Source: Thermodesulfovibrionales bacterium
GTDB taxonomy: Bacteria; Nitrospirota; Thermodesulfovibrionia; Thermodesulfovibrionales; UBA9159
Length of the DNA stretch: 32,878 nt
Direction of reading: 5' to 3'
Assembly: GCA_035686305.1 (NCBI GenBank)
Contig: DASRZP010000063.1
Location: forward strand, 68,396 to 101,273
Both the position numbers and the translations under genes were made by a program. Positions 1 through 7,078 of the stretch are shown in pieces. Each line of letters opens with the position of its first letter. Positions within the stretch are counted from its first letter, which is position 1. The notes under the pieces were generated by a model. The model was given only the letters and a program-made list of their open reading frames with translations, made no database searches and was not told the DNA's origin.

Positions 1-19
1 GGCGCGCCGCTACCCGACG

Positions 20-1231
20 TCATCCCCGGGCATCTTCCCGAAGGGCAGGAGCCTTGTCGGTCAATTCCCACGGCAGACCGATGTCCATCCTGCCCACATG
101 GCCGTAAGCGCTGAGCTTGCGGTAGAAGCCTCCCTTGACGATTGAAGGCAGAGATCTCAGGCTGAACTGCCTCAGGATGGAAGCAAGCCTGAAGTCGAAA
201 TGTCTCTCCACGAGGGCAGCGATAGCGTCATCGGGTATCTTTCCGGTCCCAAAGGTCTCGGTCTGGATACTGACCGGCCGAGGAAGGCCGATAGAATAGC
301 TGAGCTGTATCTCACATTCATCGGCCAGCCCCGCAGAGACGATATTCTTTGCCGCATAACGGGCGACATAGGCGCCGACCCTGTCAATTCTCAAGGGGTC
401 CTTGCCGCTCAGGGCCGCACCGCTGTGGCGGGAATACTCTCCATAGGTGTCGATGGAGTTCTTTCTGCCGGTGAGGCCGGAATGGACAGAGGGACCGCCG
501 ACAAGAAAGGGACCATCAGGATTGATGAATATCCTCGTCCTCTTGTCAGGCTGGATCTCTTCGTCCTGGAAGGAAGGATTGATCACCGTTTCTCTCATGT
601 CGTCCTGGAGACGGCTGAAGTCCGGGCCACCCTTGTGAGAAGGTTCCATTTGGGACGCGATGACCGTAATGCTGTGAATTCGGTAGGGTCTGCCGCCCCT
701 GAATTCAACGCCGACCTGGGTCTTTCCGTCCGGCATCAGATAGGGGAGCATCTTCTGGATCCGCACCGATGTCAGTTTCCGTGCGAGTTTGTGGGCAAGC
801 CAGATGGGCAGCGGCATGAATGAAGAGGTCTGATTGCACGCAAAACCGAAGAGCGTCACCTGATTTCTTACGGGTATCCGCTCTATCTCTTCTTCGGACA
901 ACGTCCGTTCATCGAAGATGCGCTCGTTTTCAGGAGAGAGTTCCTTGAGGCTCGTGATGATGCTGCAGGTCTTGCTGTTGAAATCCTTCCGGTCATACCC
1001 TATCTGGCTGATGACCGTGCGCGCCACATTCGAGAAGTCCACATATGCAGCGGAAGCGAACCGCGCAGCAATGAAAAGAATGGCCGTCGAAACGGCGCAC
1101 TCTGCAATAACAGATGCATAGGGGTCCTGCTGGAGGAAGTGATCCACGATGGCGTCGCTGATCTGGTCGCAGAGCTTGTCCGGATGCCCCTCGGTGACCG
1201 ATTCAGAAGAAAAGATGAAGTCCTTTTTCAT
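20..1231 (-). CDS. MetK-family protein (divergent S-adenosylmethionine synthetase paralogue)
   Basis: The 403-aa protein aligns end to end with methionine adenosyltransferases, which make AdoMet from ATP and methionine in the cytosol. The N-terminal SESVTEGHPDK motif is kept, as are the PDGKTQV lysine region, GLTGRK, the SGKDP motif and the YGH...PWE C-terminus. Several active-site positions differ from E. coli MetK. The GAGDQG loop reads PVRNQV (Asp118 to Asn), the GGPMGD loop reads GGPSVH (Asp238 to His), and GGEIT reads AARFA (Glu55 to Arg). It therefore belongs to a divergent MetK branch, and AdoMet synthesis cannot be assumed. The ATG overlaps the stop of the upstream ATPase gene as ATGA, which implies translational coupling. 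It is the last gene of the DUF5132-HMA-ATPase operon. The family call is firm; the function is open. Confidence 0.85.
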   Translation of the reverse strand: MKKDFIFSSESVTEGHPDKLCDQISDAIVDHFLQQDPYASVIAECAVSTAILFIAARFASAAYVDFSNVARTVISQIGYDRKDFNSKTCSIITSLKELSPENERIFDERTLSEEEIERIPVRNQVTLFGFACNQTSSFMPLPIWLAHKLARKLTSVRIQKMLPYLMPDGKTQVGVEFRGGRPYRIHSITVIASQMEPSHKGGPDFSRLQDDMRETVINPSFQDEEIQPDKRTRIFINPDGPFLVGGPSVHSGLTGRKNSIDTYGEYSRHSGAALSGKDPLRIDRVGAYVARYAAKNIVSAGLADECEIQLSYSIGLPRPVSIQTETFGTGKIPDDAIAALVERHFDFRLASILRQFSLRSLPSIVKGGFYRKLSAYGHVGRMDIGLPWELTDKAPALREDARG

Positions 1232-4200
1232 GCCGTTGCCTCCTTCCTGTGCTGCCCGATGATCACGCCCGCATCGGCCTTCTCAGGACCGGACGTTATC
1301 CAGTGGGTTCCCTCGGAGCCCTTTGTTGCCTCGTTGATGACGAGGGAGCCGAGGGCCGTCCCGCCGACGACAAGCCAGTCGCCGAGGCCGATCGGGGTCA
1401 GGCCGAGGAGGCCCCTGAGCCCAGGCAGAATGATCGCCAATCCCTGGATCGAGACAGAGCCGACCAGTGCGGCGCTGAGATACCTGTTGGTCGGAAGGCT
1501 CTCCTTGTCGAATATGCGGTGCTTTTCGGACCGGCAGCTCAAGGCGTGGAGCAACTGTCCGAGGGTGAGGCCCATAAAGGCCATGGTACCTGCCTGCGCT
1601 CCCATGCCGTAACGCATGATCCCGTAACCGTAAGCACCCATCGCCCCTGCCGAAAGCGCCATTGATTCAAAGGCGATGCGCTTGAGGTCGCTCTTTCTGA
1701 CGATCGGTTCCTCGGGATTTCGCGGCGGCAGATGGAGGACATCGGGCTCAGGGAGTTCAAGAGCCAGGGCTAGTCCAGGGGCGATGTCCGAAATAAGATT
1801 GATCCAGAGGAGCTGCATGGCATTGAGCGGCTGCCCCAGGCCAGCCGTGAGCGACGCAAACATGACCATGATCTCGCTCATGTTCGTCGAAAGGAGGAAA
1901 TGCACCGATTTCCTGATATTGTTATAGATTGTCCTGCCCTGGCTGATGGCTATAATCATGGTCTGGAGATTGTCGTCTTCGAGCACGACGTCGGCAACCT
2001 CACGCGCAACATCGGTGCCCGTGTGGCCCATGGCGATGCCGATATCGGCAGCCTTAAGGGCAGGGCCGTCATTGACACCGTCTCCCGTCATTGCCACTAC
2101 CCTTCCAGATGCCTGGAGTGCCTGCACGATCTGGAGTTTGTTGGCGGGGCTCACGCGCGAGAAGACATGGACCTTTTCTGCGAGGGCCTTCATGACGCCG
2201 GGATCGATACGGTTAAGATGCGTGGAGTCGAGTATCTCGAGCTGCTCTCCCCTGCTGAGATCGAGGTCTTTGCCTATGGCATAGGCGGTAGGACCCTGGT
2301 CGCCCGTGATCATTACCGTGTCGATCCCGGCTTCATGAAACTTTCCGACCAGCTCCCTCACACCGTCCCTTACAGGGTCTGTCATTCCGGTAAGGCCGAG
2401 CCAGACGAGATCATCCGAGTAGCGTTGTATGTCGCAACTTTCCAAAAGGTCAGGCCATTCATCTCCTCCGTTGTGATATGCATAGGCGACGCCAAGGACC
2501 CTCAGGGCGTCGCCGGCCATCCGCTCGTTCTCGATCTGGATCGCCTCGCGGTCCTCATTGGTAAGGGGAATCTTCGTCCCTTCCTTCATCTGCCATGAGC
2601 AGACGGACAATACCTCCTGAGGACTGCCCTTTACGGCGATCACCATCGGCCCGCCGGCCACCGATGAATTCTCTAAGACATCATGGAGGGTAACCATGAT
2701 GTTGCAGTTTTCGGATCGGTGCATCACCTTCCTGAGGGGAAACTTTTCCCTTATCTCCGGAACATTGACTCCGGCGGCTACAGCGAGATGGATAAGGGCG
2801 TTCTCCGTGGACGAACCTATAACAACAAAATCGCCCTTTTCCTTCTTGACCTCGCTTTCGTTGCAAAGACAGCAGACATGCATGAGTCTCAGGAGCTCCC
2901 CGCATTCGTAGGGATTGAGGTCCCCTGAGGCGCTCCTGAATTTGCCGTCCGAAACCGCGAGTCTCGTCATCCCCGCATAGACGCTTACGATGGTCATCCT
3001 GTTTAATGTGATCGTTCCGGTCTTGTCGAGGCAGATGGTCTGCACCGAGCCGAGGGTCTCTACTGCATCGAGATGTCTCATGAGGACATTGTGTCTCCTC
3101 ATGTTCCTGATCCCGAGGGCCAGGGTAGTCGTTGCGACCATTGGCAGTCCCTCCGGGACCGCGGCCACGGCGAGTGCTATCGAAGATTTCAACATTTCGA
3201 GAAAGCCGTACCCCCTCAGGAGTCCTATAAGAAAGACGAAAGCGCATACTGCGCCGCTGATTAAGGCAAGCTGTGTTCCCATGCGATCGAGCTGTCGTTC
3301 CATCGGGGTCTCAGGAGGTCGTGCGCTGCCAACGAGGGTCTGGATCTTGCCGATTTCCGTAAACCTTCCCGTGGCAACAACAACGGCGAGGCCCTGGCCG
3401 CCCGTGACAAGGGTTCCCATGTAGACCATGTTTATTCTGTCGGCGAGGGGGATATCTTCGTCTGTCAGGGGCTGAAAGGTCTTCTTGACCGGCATGCTCT
3501 CACCGGTGAGTGCCGACTCGTCAACGCTGAGATGACTCACCTCAATGAGCCGCGCGTCGGCTGCAACATAGCTTCCCGGTCTCAGGATGAGGACGTCGCC
3601 CGGGACGACGTATTCAGCAGGGACCGTTTCTGATGCCCCCTCTCTCATGCACAATGCCGACGGACGCACGAGACTCTTGAGCGAATGGATCGTCTTTTCG
3701 GCCTGCGATTCGGTCGTATATCCGATAATACTATTAATAACGACAACGCCCGCAATAACCACGGCGTCAGCGATGCCGCCGGTGGCGATAGAGACGCCGG
3801 CAGCGACACCAAGGAGCGCTACGGGAAGGGAGTTGAACTGGCCCAGGAATATGCTCAGCCCTGACCGGGGGACCGATTCAGGAAGGAGGTTCGGCCCGAA
3901 TCTCTTCAGGCGTTCACCGGCTGCCACTCGTGAAAGCCCCCAAAGCTGCGACACGCCTGCGCTGTCGAGTATCTCACTCGTTCCCTTTACGTGCCACTGC
4001 CCGGCAGGCTGTTCCTCGGAATGAAGGACGCTCTTTCGAATCTGCCTCCGGTTGTTCTTCTGTTCCTTGGTGGTGACGCCGCTCTTCGATCTCTCCGTTG
4101 GCACGGAACGGCGTGCGGTCGCGACCGTAAGGACGCCTGTGCCGGAGCGTCTGCCATTGCCGGCATAACCCCTCACAGCCTCTTCTATGACCGAACGGAT

Positions 4201-4392
4201 CGTCTCGGCGGTATTGCCGGAATTAAAGTAGACGAGGACCTTGGAGGTGAGGACACTGACAGAGAACCCGGTGATGCCAGGATGCCCTTGAAGGGCAGAC
4301 TCGATCCTGAGCTTCAGCGCATCGGCTCTGTAGAGACCTTCGACCTCGTATCTGGCTCGACCCTTTACCGCATCATGGACAGTGCGAACCAC
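1228..4392 (-). CDS. P-type cation-transporting ATPase, Ca2+-ATPase-like, with N-terminal HMA-like domain
   Basis: This 1054-aa membrane pump should couple ATP hydrolysis to cation transport. Residues 1-75 resemble an HMA_2 ferredoxin-like fold without CxxC metal ligands. A charged linker follows to about residue 135, then the P-type core. TGES is at 296-299, the phosphorylated Asp456 lies in DKTGT, KGSPQ is at 588-592 and TGDGVND at 769-775. The membrane motifs are of P2 (SERCA-like) type: PEGLP at 413-417, Asn837 and Glu840 in helix M5, and Asn865 and Asp869 in M6. These match Ca2+-coordinating positions in SERCA, so Ca2+ (or Mn2+) transport is a better guess than heavy metal, despite the HMA domain. 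The gene starts four bases after the stop of the repeat protein gene, and its own stop overlaps the metK-like start. Confidence 0.92.
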   Translation of the reverse strand: MVRTVHDAVKGRARYEVEGLYRADALKLRIESALQGHPGITGFSVSVLTSKVLVYFNSGNTAETIRSVIEEAVRGYAGNGRRSGTGVLTVATARRSVPTERSKSGVTTKEQKNNRRQIRKSVLHSEEQPAGQWHVKGTSEILDSAGVSQLWGLSRVAAGERLKRFGPNLLPESVPRSGLSIFLGQFNSLPVALLGVAAGVSIATGGIADAVVIAGVVVINSIIGYTTESQAEKTIHSLKSLVRPSALCMREGASETVPAEYVVPGDVLILRPGSYVAADARLIEVSHLSVDESALTGESMPVKKTFQPLTDEDIPLADRINMVYMGTLVTGGQGLAVVVATGRFTEIGKIQTLVGSARPPETPMERQLDRMGTQLALISGAVCAFVFLIGLLRGYGFLEMLKSSIALAVAAVPEGLPMVATTTLALGIRNMRRHNVLMRHLDAVETLGSVQTICLDKTGTITLNRMTIVSVYAGMTRLAVSDGKFRSASGDLNPYECGELLRLMHVCCLCNESEVKKEKGDFVVIGSSTENALIHLAVAAGVNVPEIREKFPLRKVMHRSENCNIMVTLHDVLENSSVAGGPMVIAVKGSPQEVLSVCSWQMKEGTKIPLTNEDREAIQIENERMAGDALRVLGVAYAYHNGGDEWPDLLESCDIQRYSDDLVWLGLTGMTDPVRDGVRELVGKFHEAGIDTVMITGDQGPTAYAIGKDLDLSRGEQLEILDSTHLNRIDPGVMKALAEKVHVFSRVSPANKLQIVQALQASGRVVAMTGDGVNDGPALKAADIGIAMGHTGTDVAREVADVVLEDDNLQTMIIAISQGRTIYNNIRKSVHFLLSTNMSEIMVMFASLTAGLGQPLNAMQLLWINLISDIAPGLALALELPEPDVLHLPPRNPEEPIVRKSDLKRIAFESMALSAGAMGAYGYGIMRYGMGAQAGTMAFMGLTLGQLLHALSCRSEKHRIFDKESLPTNRYLSAALVGSVSIQGLAIILPGLRGLLGLTPIGLGDWLVVGGTALGSLVINEATKGSEGTHWITSGPEKADAGVIIGQHRKEATA

Positions 4393-4396
4393 ACCT

Positions 4397-5080
4397 TTAT
4401 TCGCGCCTTTTCACTCGGGTCTTTGTTTCGACCTCAGCCGGCGCAGGCCGTTCTTTAAGTGGCGCAGGCTGTCCTGTCGACCGTGTCTTTGGTAGTGCCG
4501 CGCCTGCGACATCCTTGACTCCTTCGACGACTCCGACAAGCATGTCTCTGACAGCGCGAACAGCTGTGTTGCCGATGCCTCCTGCAGCTTCAATCGCGCC
4601 GTTCACTGCGGCCGTGGCGACGTCTCCGACATTGGCTCCCACTTCTTTACCGGCCTCGATGACGCCGTCAACAGCGCGGCGCGCTACGAGGGCCACATCC
4701 GCACCGATCTCGGCTGCTCCCTTAACTGCACCCTTCACCGTATGTCCCGCTACCGTGATCACGTCTCCGCCGACATCGCTCACACCCATGATCACGCCCT
4801 TTGCAACGCTCTTCGTGCTGAGGATGAGGCCCGTCCCCACCTCTTCCGTCGCCTGAATCGCGCCCTTAACTACGTCCTTCGTGATGGTGATGCTTTCAGT
4901 GGCTACGTGACCAGTTGCCCGAAGTGCATTCGAGACCGTATTCCTTACGACGGTCACGATCTCCGCCTCGATCTCATTGATGCCCTTGAGGCTGCTCACC
5001 ACGCCCTCCTTGACGGCGGAACCAGCCCTGCCGATGCCTCCCTCAGGTGCTTCAGCGGTCGACCGACCTTTCGTTGCCAT
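4397..5080 (-). CDS. Ala/Gly/Val-rich protein with seven tandem 22-residue amphipathic repeats
   Basis: I recognise no named family. The 227-aa protein holds seven consecutive 22-residue units at about residues 28-49, 50-71, 72-93, 94-115, 116-137, 138-159 and 160-181, plus a partial eighth. The last five full units mostly open with K/D/N-G-A/V-I/V. All show an E/D-V/I-G centre and V/A-rich ends. A 22-residue (2 x 11) period is typical of amphipathic helices that lie on lipid surfaces, as in apolipoproteins and synucleins; that comparison is inference. There is no signal peptide or long hydrophobic helix. The tail (195-227) is Pro-rich and basic. The ATG has a strong AAGGAGG site. It sits between the HMA protein gene and the ATPase gene in the same operon, so a role at the membrane near the pump is plausible. 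Confidence 0.8.
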   Translation of the reverse strand: MATKGRSTAEAPEGGIGRAGSAVKEGVVSSLKGINEIEAEIVTVVRNTVSNALRATGHVATESITITKDVVKGAIQATEEVGTGLILSTKSVAKGVIMGVSDVGGDVITVAGHTVKGAVKGAAEIGADVALVARRAVDGVIEAGKEVGANVGDVATAAVNGAIEAAGGIGNTAVRAVRDMLVGVVEGVKDVAGAALPKTRSTGQPAPLKERPAPAEVETKTRVKRRE

Positions 5081-5099
5081 GACACCCTCCTTTTACGTT

Positions 5100-5212
5100 C
5101 CCTGAGCGACTCTCCCTCAGGGGTTTAAGGTTTATTGATACTGAAAAGGAATTAATAATACCGACATTCCTTTACAGGAAGATGACGTTCAGGTTACATT
5201 GACGTTACGTCA
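5100..5212. promoter_or_regulatory. Intergenic spacer with palindromic operator-like site and leader hairpin
   Basis: The 138-bp gap between the HMA protein gene and the repeat protein gene holds two structures. A perfect palindrome, TGACGT-T-ACGTCA, lies at 5200-5212 just after the HMA gene stop, and a second copy of TGACGTT lies at 5183-5189. A 7-bp stem (CCCTGAG/CTCAGGG) at 5100-5122 sits immediately upstream of the ribosome-binding site of the repeat protein gene. The stem is not followed by a U run, so it is not an intrinsic terminator. The palindrome could be a repressor or activator site for an internal promoter. No regulator is identified. Confidence 0.3.
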
Positions 5213-5218
5213 GCGAAC

Positions 5219-5698
5219 CTACGCCTTCGTCGCATTTGACTTGAGGAAGATGTTAAAGGCATACCACGCTGCTGTATACCAAGGTATTGCAGCGAGATTC
5301 CCCATGGATATCTGATAGATACCGGCGCCTATAAGCGCAAGAAATGCAACTCCGCCAAGATCCAGTTCGTTCGCCGATGCACGCCTCAGCGCCCCATCCA
5401 TATCCCCGAAGGTCTCGGAGAGCCGCTGGTGCAGATGCGTTGGGATGGCTCGCGGACCTCCCATGCTCAGGAGACCGGCCTTCATGGAAGTCTCGATAAT
5501 CCTCTCCGCCTCGGACTCATGATTGATCAACACGCTGCCCGTGAGCGGATTGACCTCAACGCTTCTGACCCCTTCAAAGGCAGAAAGCCTCTCGGCGAGG
5601 GAAGTGAAGAAAGCACTGTCCCTTCTCTTCGAGGGTACCTTGATTCTCAGCCGTCCGCCGGTCCTGTGGCTGACGACGGCAACCGGCAGATCATGCAC
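5219..5698 (-). CDS. HMA_2-type domain protein without CxxC, with C-terminal hydrophobic segment
   Basis: Starting from GTG at 5698 the protein is 159 aa. This start is chosen because GGAG lies six bases upstream and because it gives a short GTGCATGA overlap with the DUF5132 stop. An ATG at 5776 would force an 86-bp overlap. The N-terminal half has the pattern SHRTGGRLRIKVP followed by a VRSVEVNPLTGSVLI strand, as in HMA_2-type ferredoxin-like domains that lack metal-binding cysteines. Residues from about 110 onward contain two hydrophobic stretches separated by a short loop, consistent with a membrane hairpin. The same CxxC-less domain type occurs at the N-terminus of the ATPase in this operon, so the two may interact. 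Biochemical function is unknown. Confidence 0.8.
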   Translation of the reverse strand: MHDLPVAVVSHRTGGRLRIKVPSKRRDSAFFTSLAERLSAFEGVRSVEVNPLTGSVLINHESEAERIIETSMKAGLLSMGGPRAIPTHLHQRLSETFGDMDGALRRASANELDLGGVAFLALIGAGIYQISMGNLAAIPWYTAAWYAFNIFLKSNATKA

Positions 5699-5984
5699 CC
5701 GCCTCTCCTTCAGAAGCAAGCGGACGGGACGCAGCCTCCGTATGAGTCTCTGCAAGCTCAGACTTTGCCTCAGCAACGACGTCCTCGAAGATCTCGCCCA
5801 GCTCAGCGACGCTTTCCTTGCCCTTTTCGTAAATGATGATCCCGCTTTTCACAGCTGCCTTGATCAGCGGCTTAGCTACCCCTGCCAAAGCCGGAATCAC
5901 CGCCGGCGCGAGGATTGCGGCGCCTATGCCTATCGCCAGTCCGGTGGCAACATTTCCTTTTAAGCAGTCGTCAAGTAATCCCAT
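5691..5984 (-). CDS. DUF5132 family small protein
   Basis: This 97-aa protein begins MGLLDDCLKGN, followed by a Gly/Ala/Pro-rich hydrophobic segment (residues 12-50, with GIGAAILAPAVIPALAGVAKP) and an acidic amphipathic helix (KESVAELGEIFEDVVAE). This layout matches DUF5132 proteins, which have no established function and are often encoded beside HMA-domain proteins and P-type ATPases; that context is from memory. The ATG has an AGGAGG site. It is the first gene of a five-gene minus-strand operon ending with the MetK paralogue. The hydrophobic segment probably associates with membrane or self-assembles through its small residues. Confidence 0.75.
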   Translation of the reverse strand: MGLLDDCLKGNVATGLAIGIGAAILAPAVIPALAGVAKPLIKAAVKSGIIIYEKGKESVAELGEIFEDVVAEAKSELAETHTEAASRPLASEGEAGA

Positions 5985-6034
5985 AGGACCTCCTGTGATG
6001 TGTAGATTCTCTAACTATATTTTAATACAAATTA

Positions 6035-6055
6035 CGAAAAAGTCATAGTTTTTCG
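6035..6055. promoter_or_regulatory. Inverted repeat upstream of the DUF5132 operon
   Basis: CGAAAAA and TTTTTCG form a perfect 7-bp inverted repeat around the 7-base centre GTCATAG, about 50 bp upstream of the DUF5132 start. A TATAGT-like -10 for the minus strand lies nearby (about 6013-6018). The repeat is placed where an operator would sit. The rest of 5985-6170 is AT-rich and shows nothing else I can name. It could equally be a weak hairpin. Confidence 0.3.
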
Positions 6056-6170
6056 GCGAGGAAGCAGAATCCTCTGGCACCAAAAAATGATTGTTAGCCG
6101 GTCTCTTTTATTTGAATTTATCACCACCATGCCGCTCTGTCCAGATGATCTTTCATTACCTGCCTACCCA

Positions 6171-6228
6171 TTTAACCGAAATTTAATATGCCTGACATAA
6201 CCTTGCAACACTAAAAGAATACTATAGA
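6171..6228 (+). promoter_or_regulatory. Putative PhoB-dependent promoter for the Cys-rich gene pair
   Basis: Four 7-base units start exactly 11 bp apart: TTTAACC (6171), TTTAATA (6182), TGACATA (6193) and TGCAACA (6204). They are followed after 12 bp by a -10-like TATAGA (6223-6228). PhoB/PhoP-type regulators bind direct repeats with an 11-bp period that replace the -35 element. The geometry matches the two sites upstream of pstS in this window, which supports the call. No footprint or transcription start is known. Confidence 0.5.
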
Positions 6229-6267
6229 TGTATCGAATCGATGAGCACGTGCGAAAGGAGCGTCATT

Positions 6268-6456
6268 ATGAAGTGCTGCGAGTTTCTTACCGAACAGTCC
6301 CGTTGCAAGCGAGGAATTCCGGTTGCCCGTCTCTTCAGGCATTACTTCTGTGAGGGCAATCATGCGAGATGTCCCCTGAAGACTATCGATGAGGAAGAAA
6401 GAGAGCGTGCTCTATGGAAGTTGCAAGGTCTCCCGGCAATCAAGGGGGGAGCGTGA
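6268..6456 (+). CDS. Small Cys-rich protein, unknown family (first of a pair)
   Basis: The ATG at 6268 is preferred over the one at 6241 because AGGAG lies 7-8 bases upstream of it; this gives 62 aa. The protein opens MKCCEF and has six cysteines. It shares with its downstream neighbour an opening K-C and a module reading aromatic-C, 4-6 residues including His, then CP (here FCEGNHARCP). Such spacing suggests a metal or Fe-S site, but that is inference. The C-terminus is a charged helix with IDEEERERALWKL. It overlaps the next gene by four bases and follows a putative Pho box, so it may be phosphate-starvation induced. I do not recognise a characterised homologue. Confidence 0.6.
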   Translation: MKCCEFLTEQSRCKRGIPVARLFRHYFCEGNHARCPLKTIDEEERERALWKLQGLPAIKGGA

Positions 6457-6713
6457 AATGCGCACACCTCATCGACTGCGAAGACACGGCATCATGCTCA
6501 GCTCTTGATACCCCTTATGCGCCGAGTCTCTTTCAGCTCGGGGAATATTGCAGAACACGTGGCCATAGGAAATGTCCTTTTTATGCAAGGGGGCCGATCG
6601 CTGCTGATCGAACTGAAGACTGCAGGCTTGTCAGCAAGGAGCCCTTTGCTTCCACGGGAAGGAGGAGAAGATATTCCACGGTGAAGACGAGGAGCTTCTC
6701 GAAAATATCGTAA
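6453..6713 (+). CDS. Small Cys-rich protein, unknown family (second of a pair)
   Basis: This 86-aa protein starts at GTG (6453), inside the stop of the previous gene. The purine run AAGGGGGGAGC immediately upstream serves as ribosome-binding site, although spacing to the GTG is short. It opens VKCAHLIDCEDTASC, and residues 35-45 read YCRTRGHRKCP, the same cysteine module as its partner. The basic tail (RRRRYSTVKTRS) is unlike the partner. The paired, translationally coupled arrangement suggests the two act together, perhaps as a small metal-binding complex. There is no signal peptide or membrane segment. Function is unknown. Confidence 0.55.
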   Translation: MKCAHLIDCEDTASCSALDTPYAPSLFQLGEYCRTRGHRKCPFYARGPIAADRTEDCRLVSKEPFASTGRRRRYSTVKTRSFSKIS

Positions 6714-6780
6714 CGATAGCGTTTGCAGGTCTTCCTGAAAACAATGACAGATTTCGAAGGAATCAAATTCTTCACCGAAA

Positions 6781-6825
6781 TTTAACCGTTCCTTAATATT
6801 ACCGTAACAATTTCCATGCTATCCT
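6781..6825 (+). promoter_or_regulatory. Distal putative PhoB-dependent promoter of pstS
   Basis: The units TTTAACC (6781), CTTAATA (6792) and CGTAACA (6803) have an exact 11-bp period. After 10 bp they are followed by TATCCT (6820-6825), which is identical to the -10 candidate of the proximal pstS promoter. The implied transcript start is near 6832, leaving a leader of roughly 245 nt before pstS. Confidence 0.5.
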
Positions 6826-6890
6826 AATGCGCGGTTTTCACGACACTGAGACTCGCTGTCCTCATGATCGCATTAGATCCTGCTCTTCAG

Positions 6891-6955
6891 AGGAGAAAGC
6901 TCACATGGTTAGCTTCCTCCTGTTTGAGAGAATTTCTGAGGTCCCCTTTTCATAA
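6891..6955 (+). other. Leader hairpin and possible 16-codon reading frame upstream of pstS
   Basis: AGGAGAAAGCT (6891-6901) pairs with AGCTTCCTCCT (6911-6921) with a single mismatch around a 9-base loop. The loop carries an ATG (6905), and the left arm carries AGGAG, a fitting ribosome-binding site for it. The frame runs 16 codons to TAA at 6953-6955 and is rich in hydrophobic residues. The hairpin would hide this site. There is no U run, so it is not a terminator. It may be a leader peptide or a chance structure; coding is not demonstrated. Confidence 0.25.
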
Positions 6956-6998
6956 CACGCAGATAGAATTATCGAGATTGAAGGAGGATGAGAACAGA

Positions 6999-7053
6999 TG
7001 TAACAGAAAATTAACATTTCTGTAACGAAGCCGTAATATAATATCGGTATCCT
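6999..7053 (+). promoter_or_regulatory. Proximal putative PhoB-dependent promoter of pstS
   Basis: Four units carrying TAAC or TAAT begin at 6999 (TGTAACA), 7010 (ATTAACA), 7021 (TGTAACG) and 7032 (CGTAATA), an exact 11-bp period. The -10 candidate TATCCT follows at 7048-7053. This is the strongest Pho-box-like array in the window and lies directly upstream of pstS, the classic PhoB target. Confidence 0.65.
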
Positions 7054-7078
7054 AAAATTAATAAACAAGGAGGAACGT

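Noticed and set aside
1228-4392. Heavy-metal (P1B) ATPase assignment because of the HMA-like domain
   Set aside because: The HMA-like domain lacks CxxC, the membrane CPC motif is absent, and M4-M6 residues match Ca2+-type pumps.
200-4458. Many long reading frames on the plus strand opposite the MetK-like and ATPase genes
   Set aside because: They mirror high-G+C coding sequence on the other strand, lack ribosome-binding sites and show no family motifs.
5691-5776. Long overlap of the HMA protein start (ATG 5776) with the DUF5132 gene
   Set aside because: GTG at 5698 has a better-placed GGAG site and gives an 8-base overlap typical of coupled genes.
6010-6027. TCTAACT and TTTAATA 11 bp apart, like half a Pho box
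   Set aside because: Only two units in a very AT-rich stretch, far from a plus-strand gene start and without a matching -10; chance is likely.
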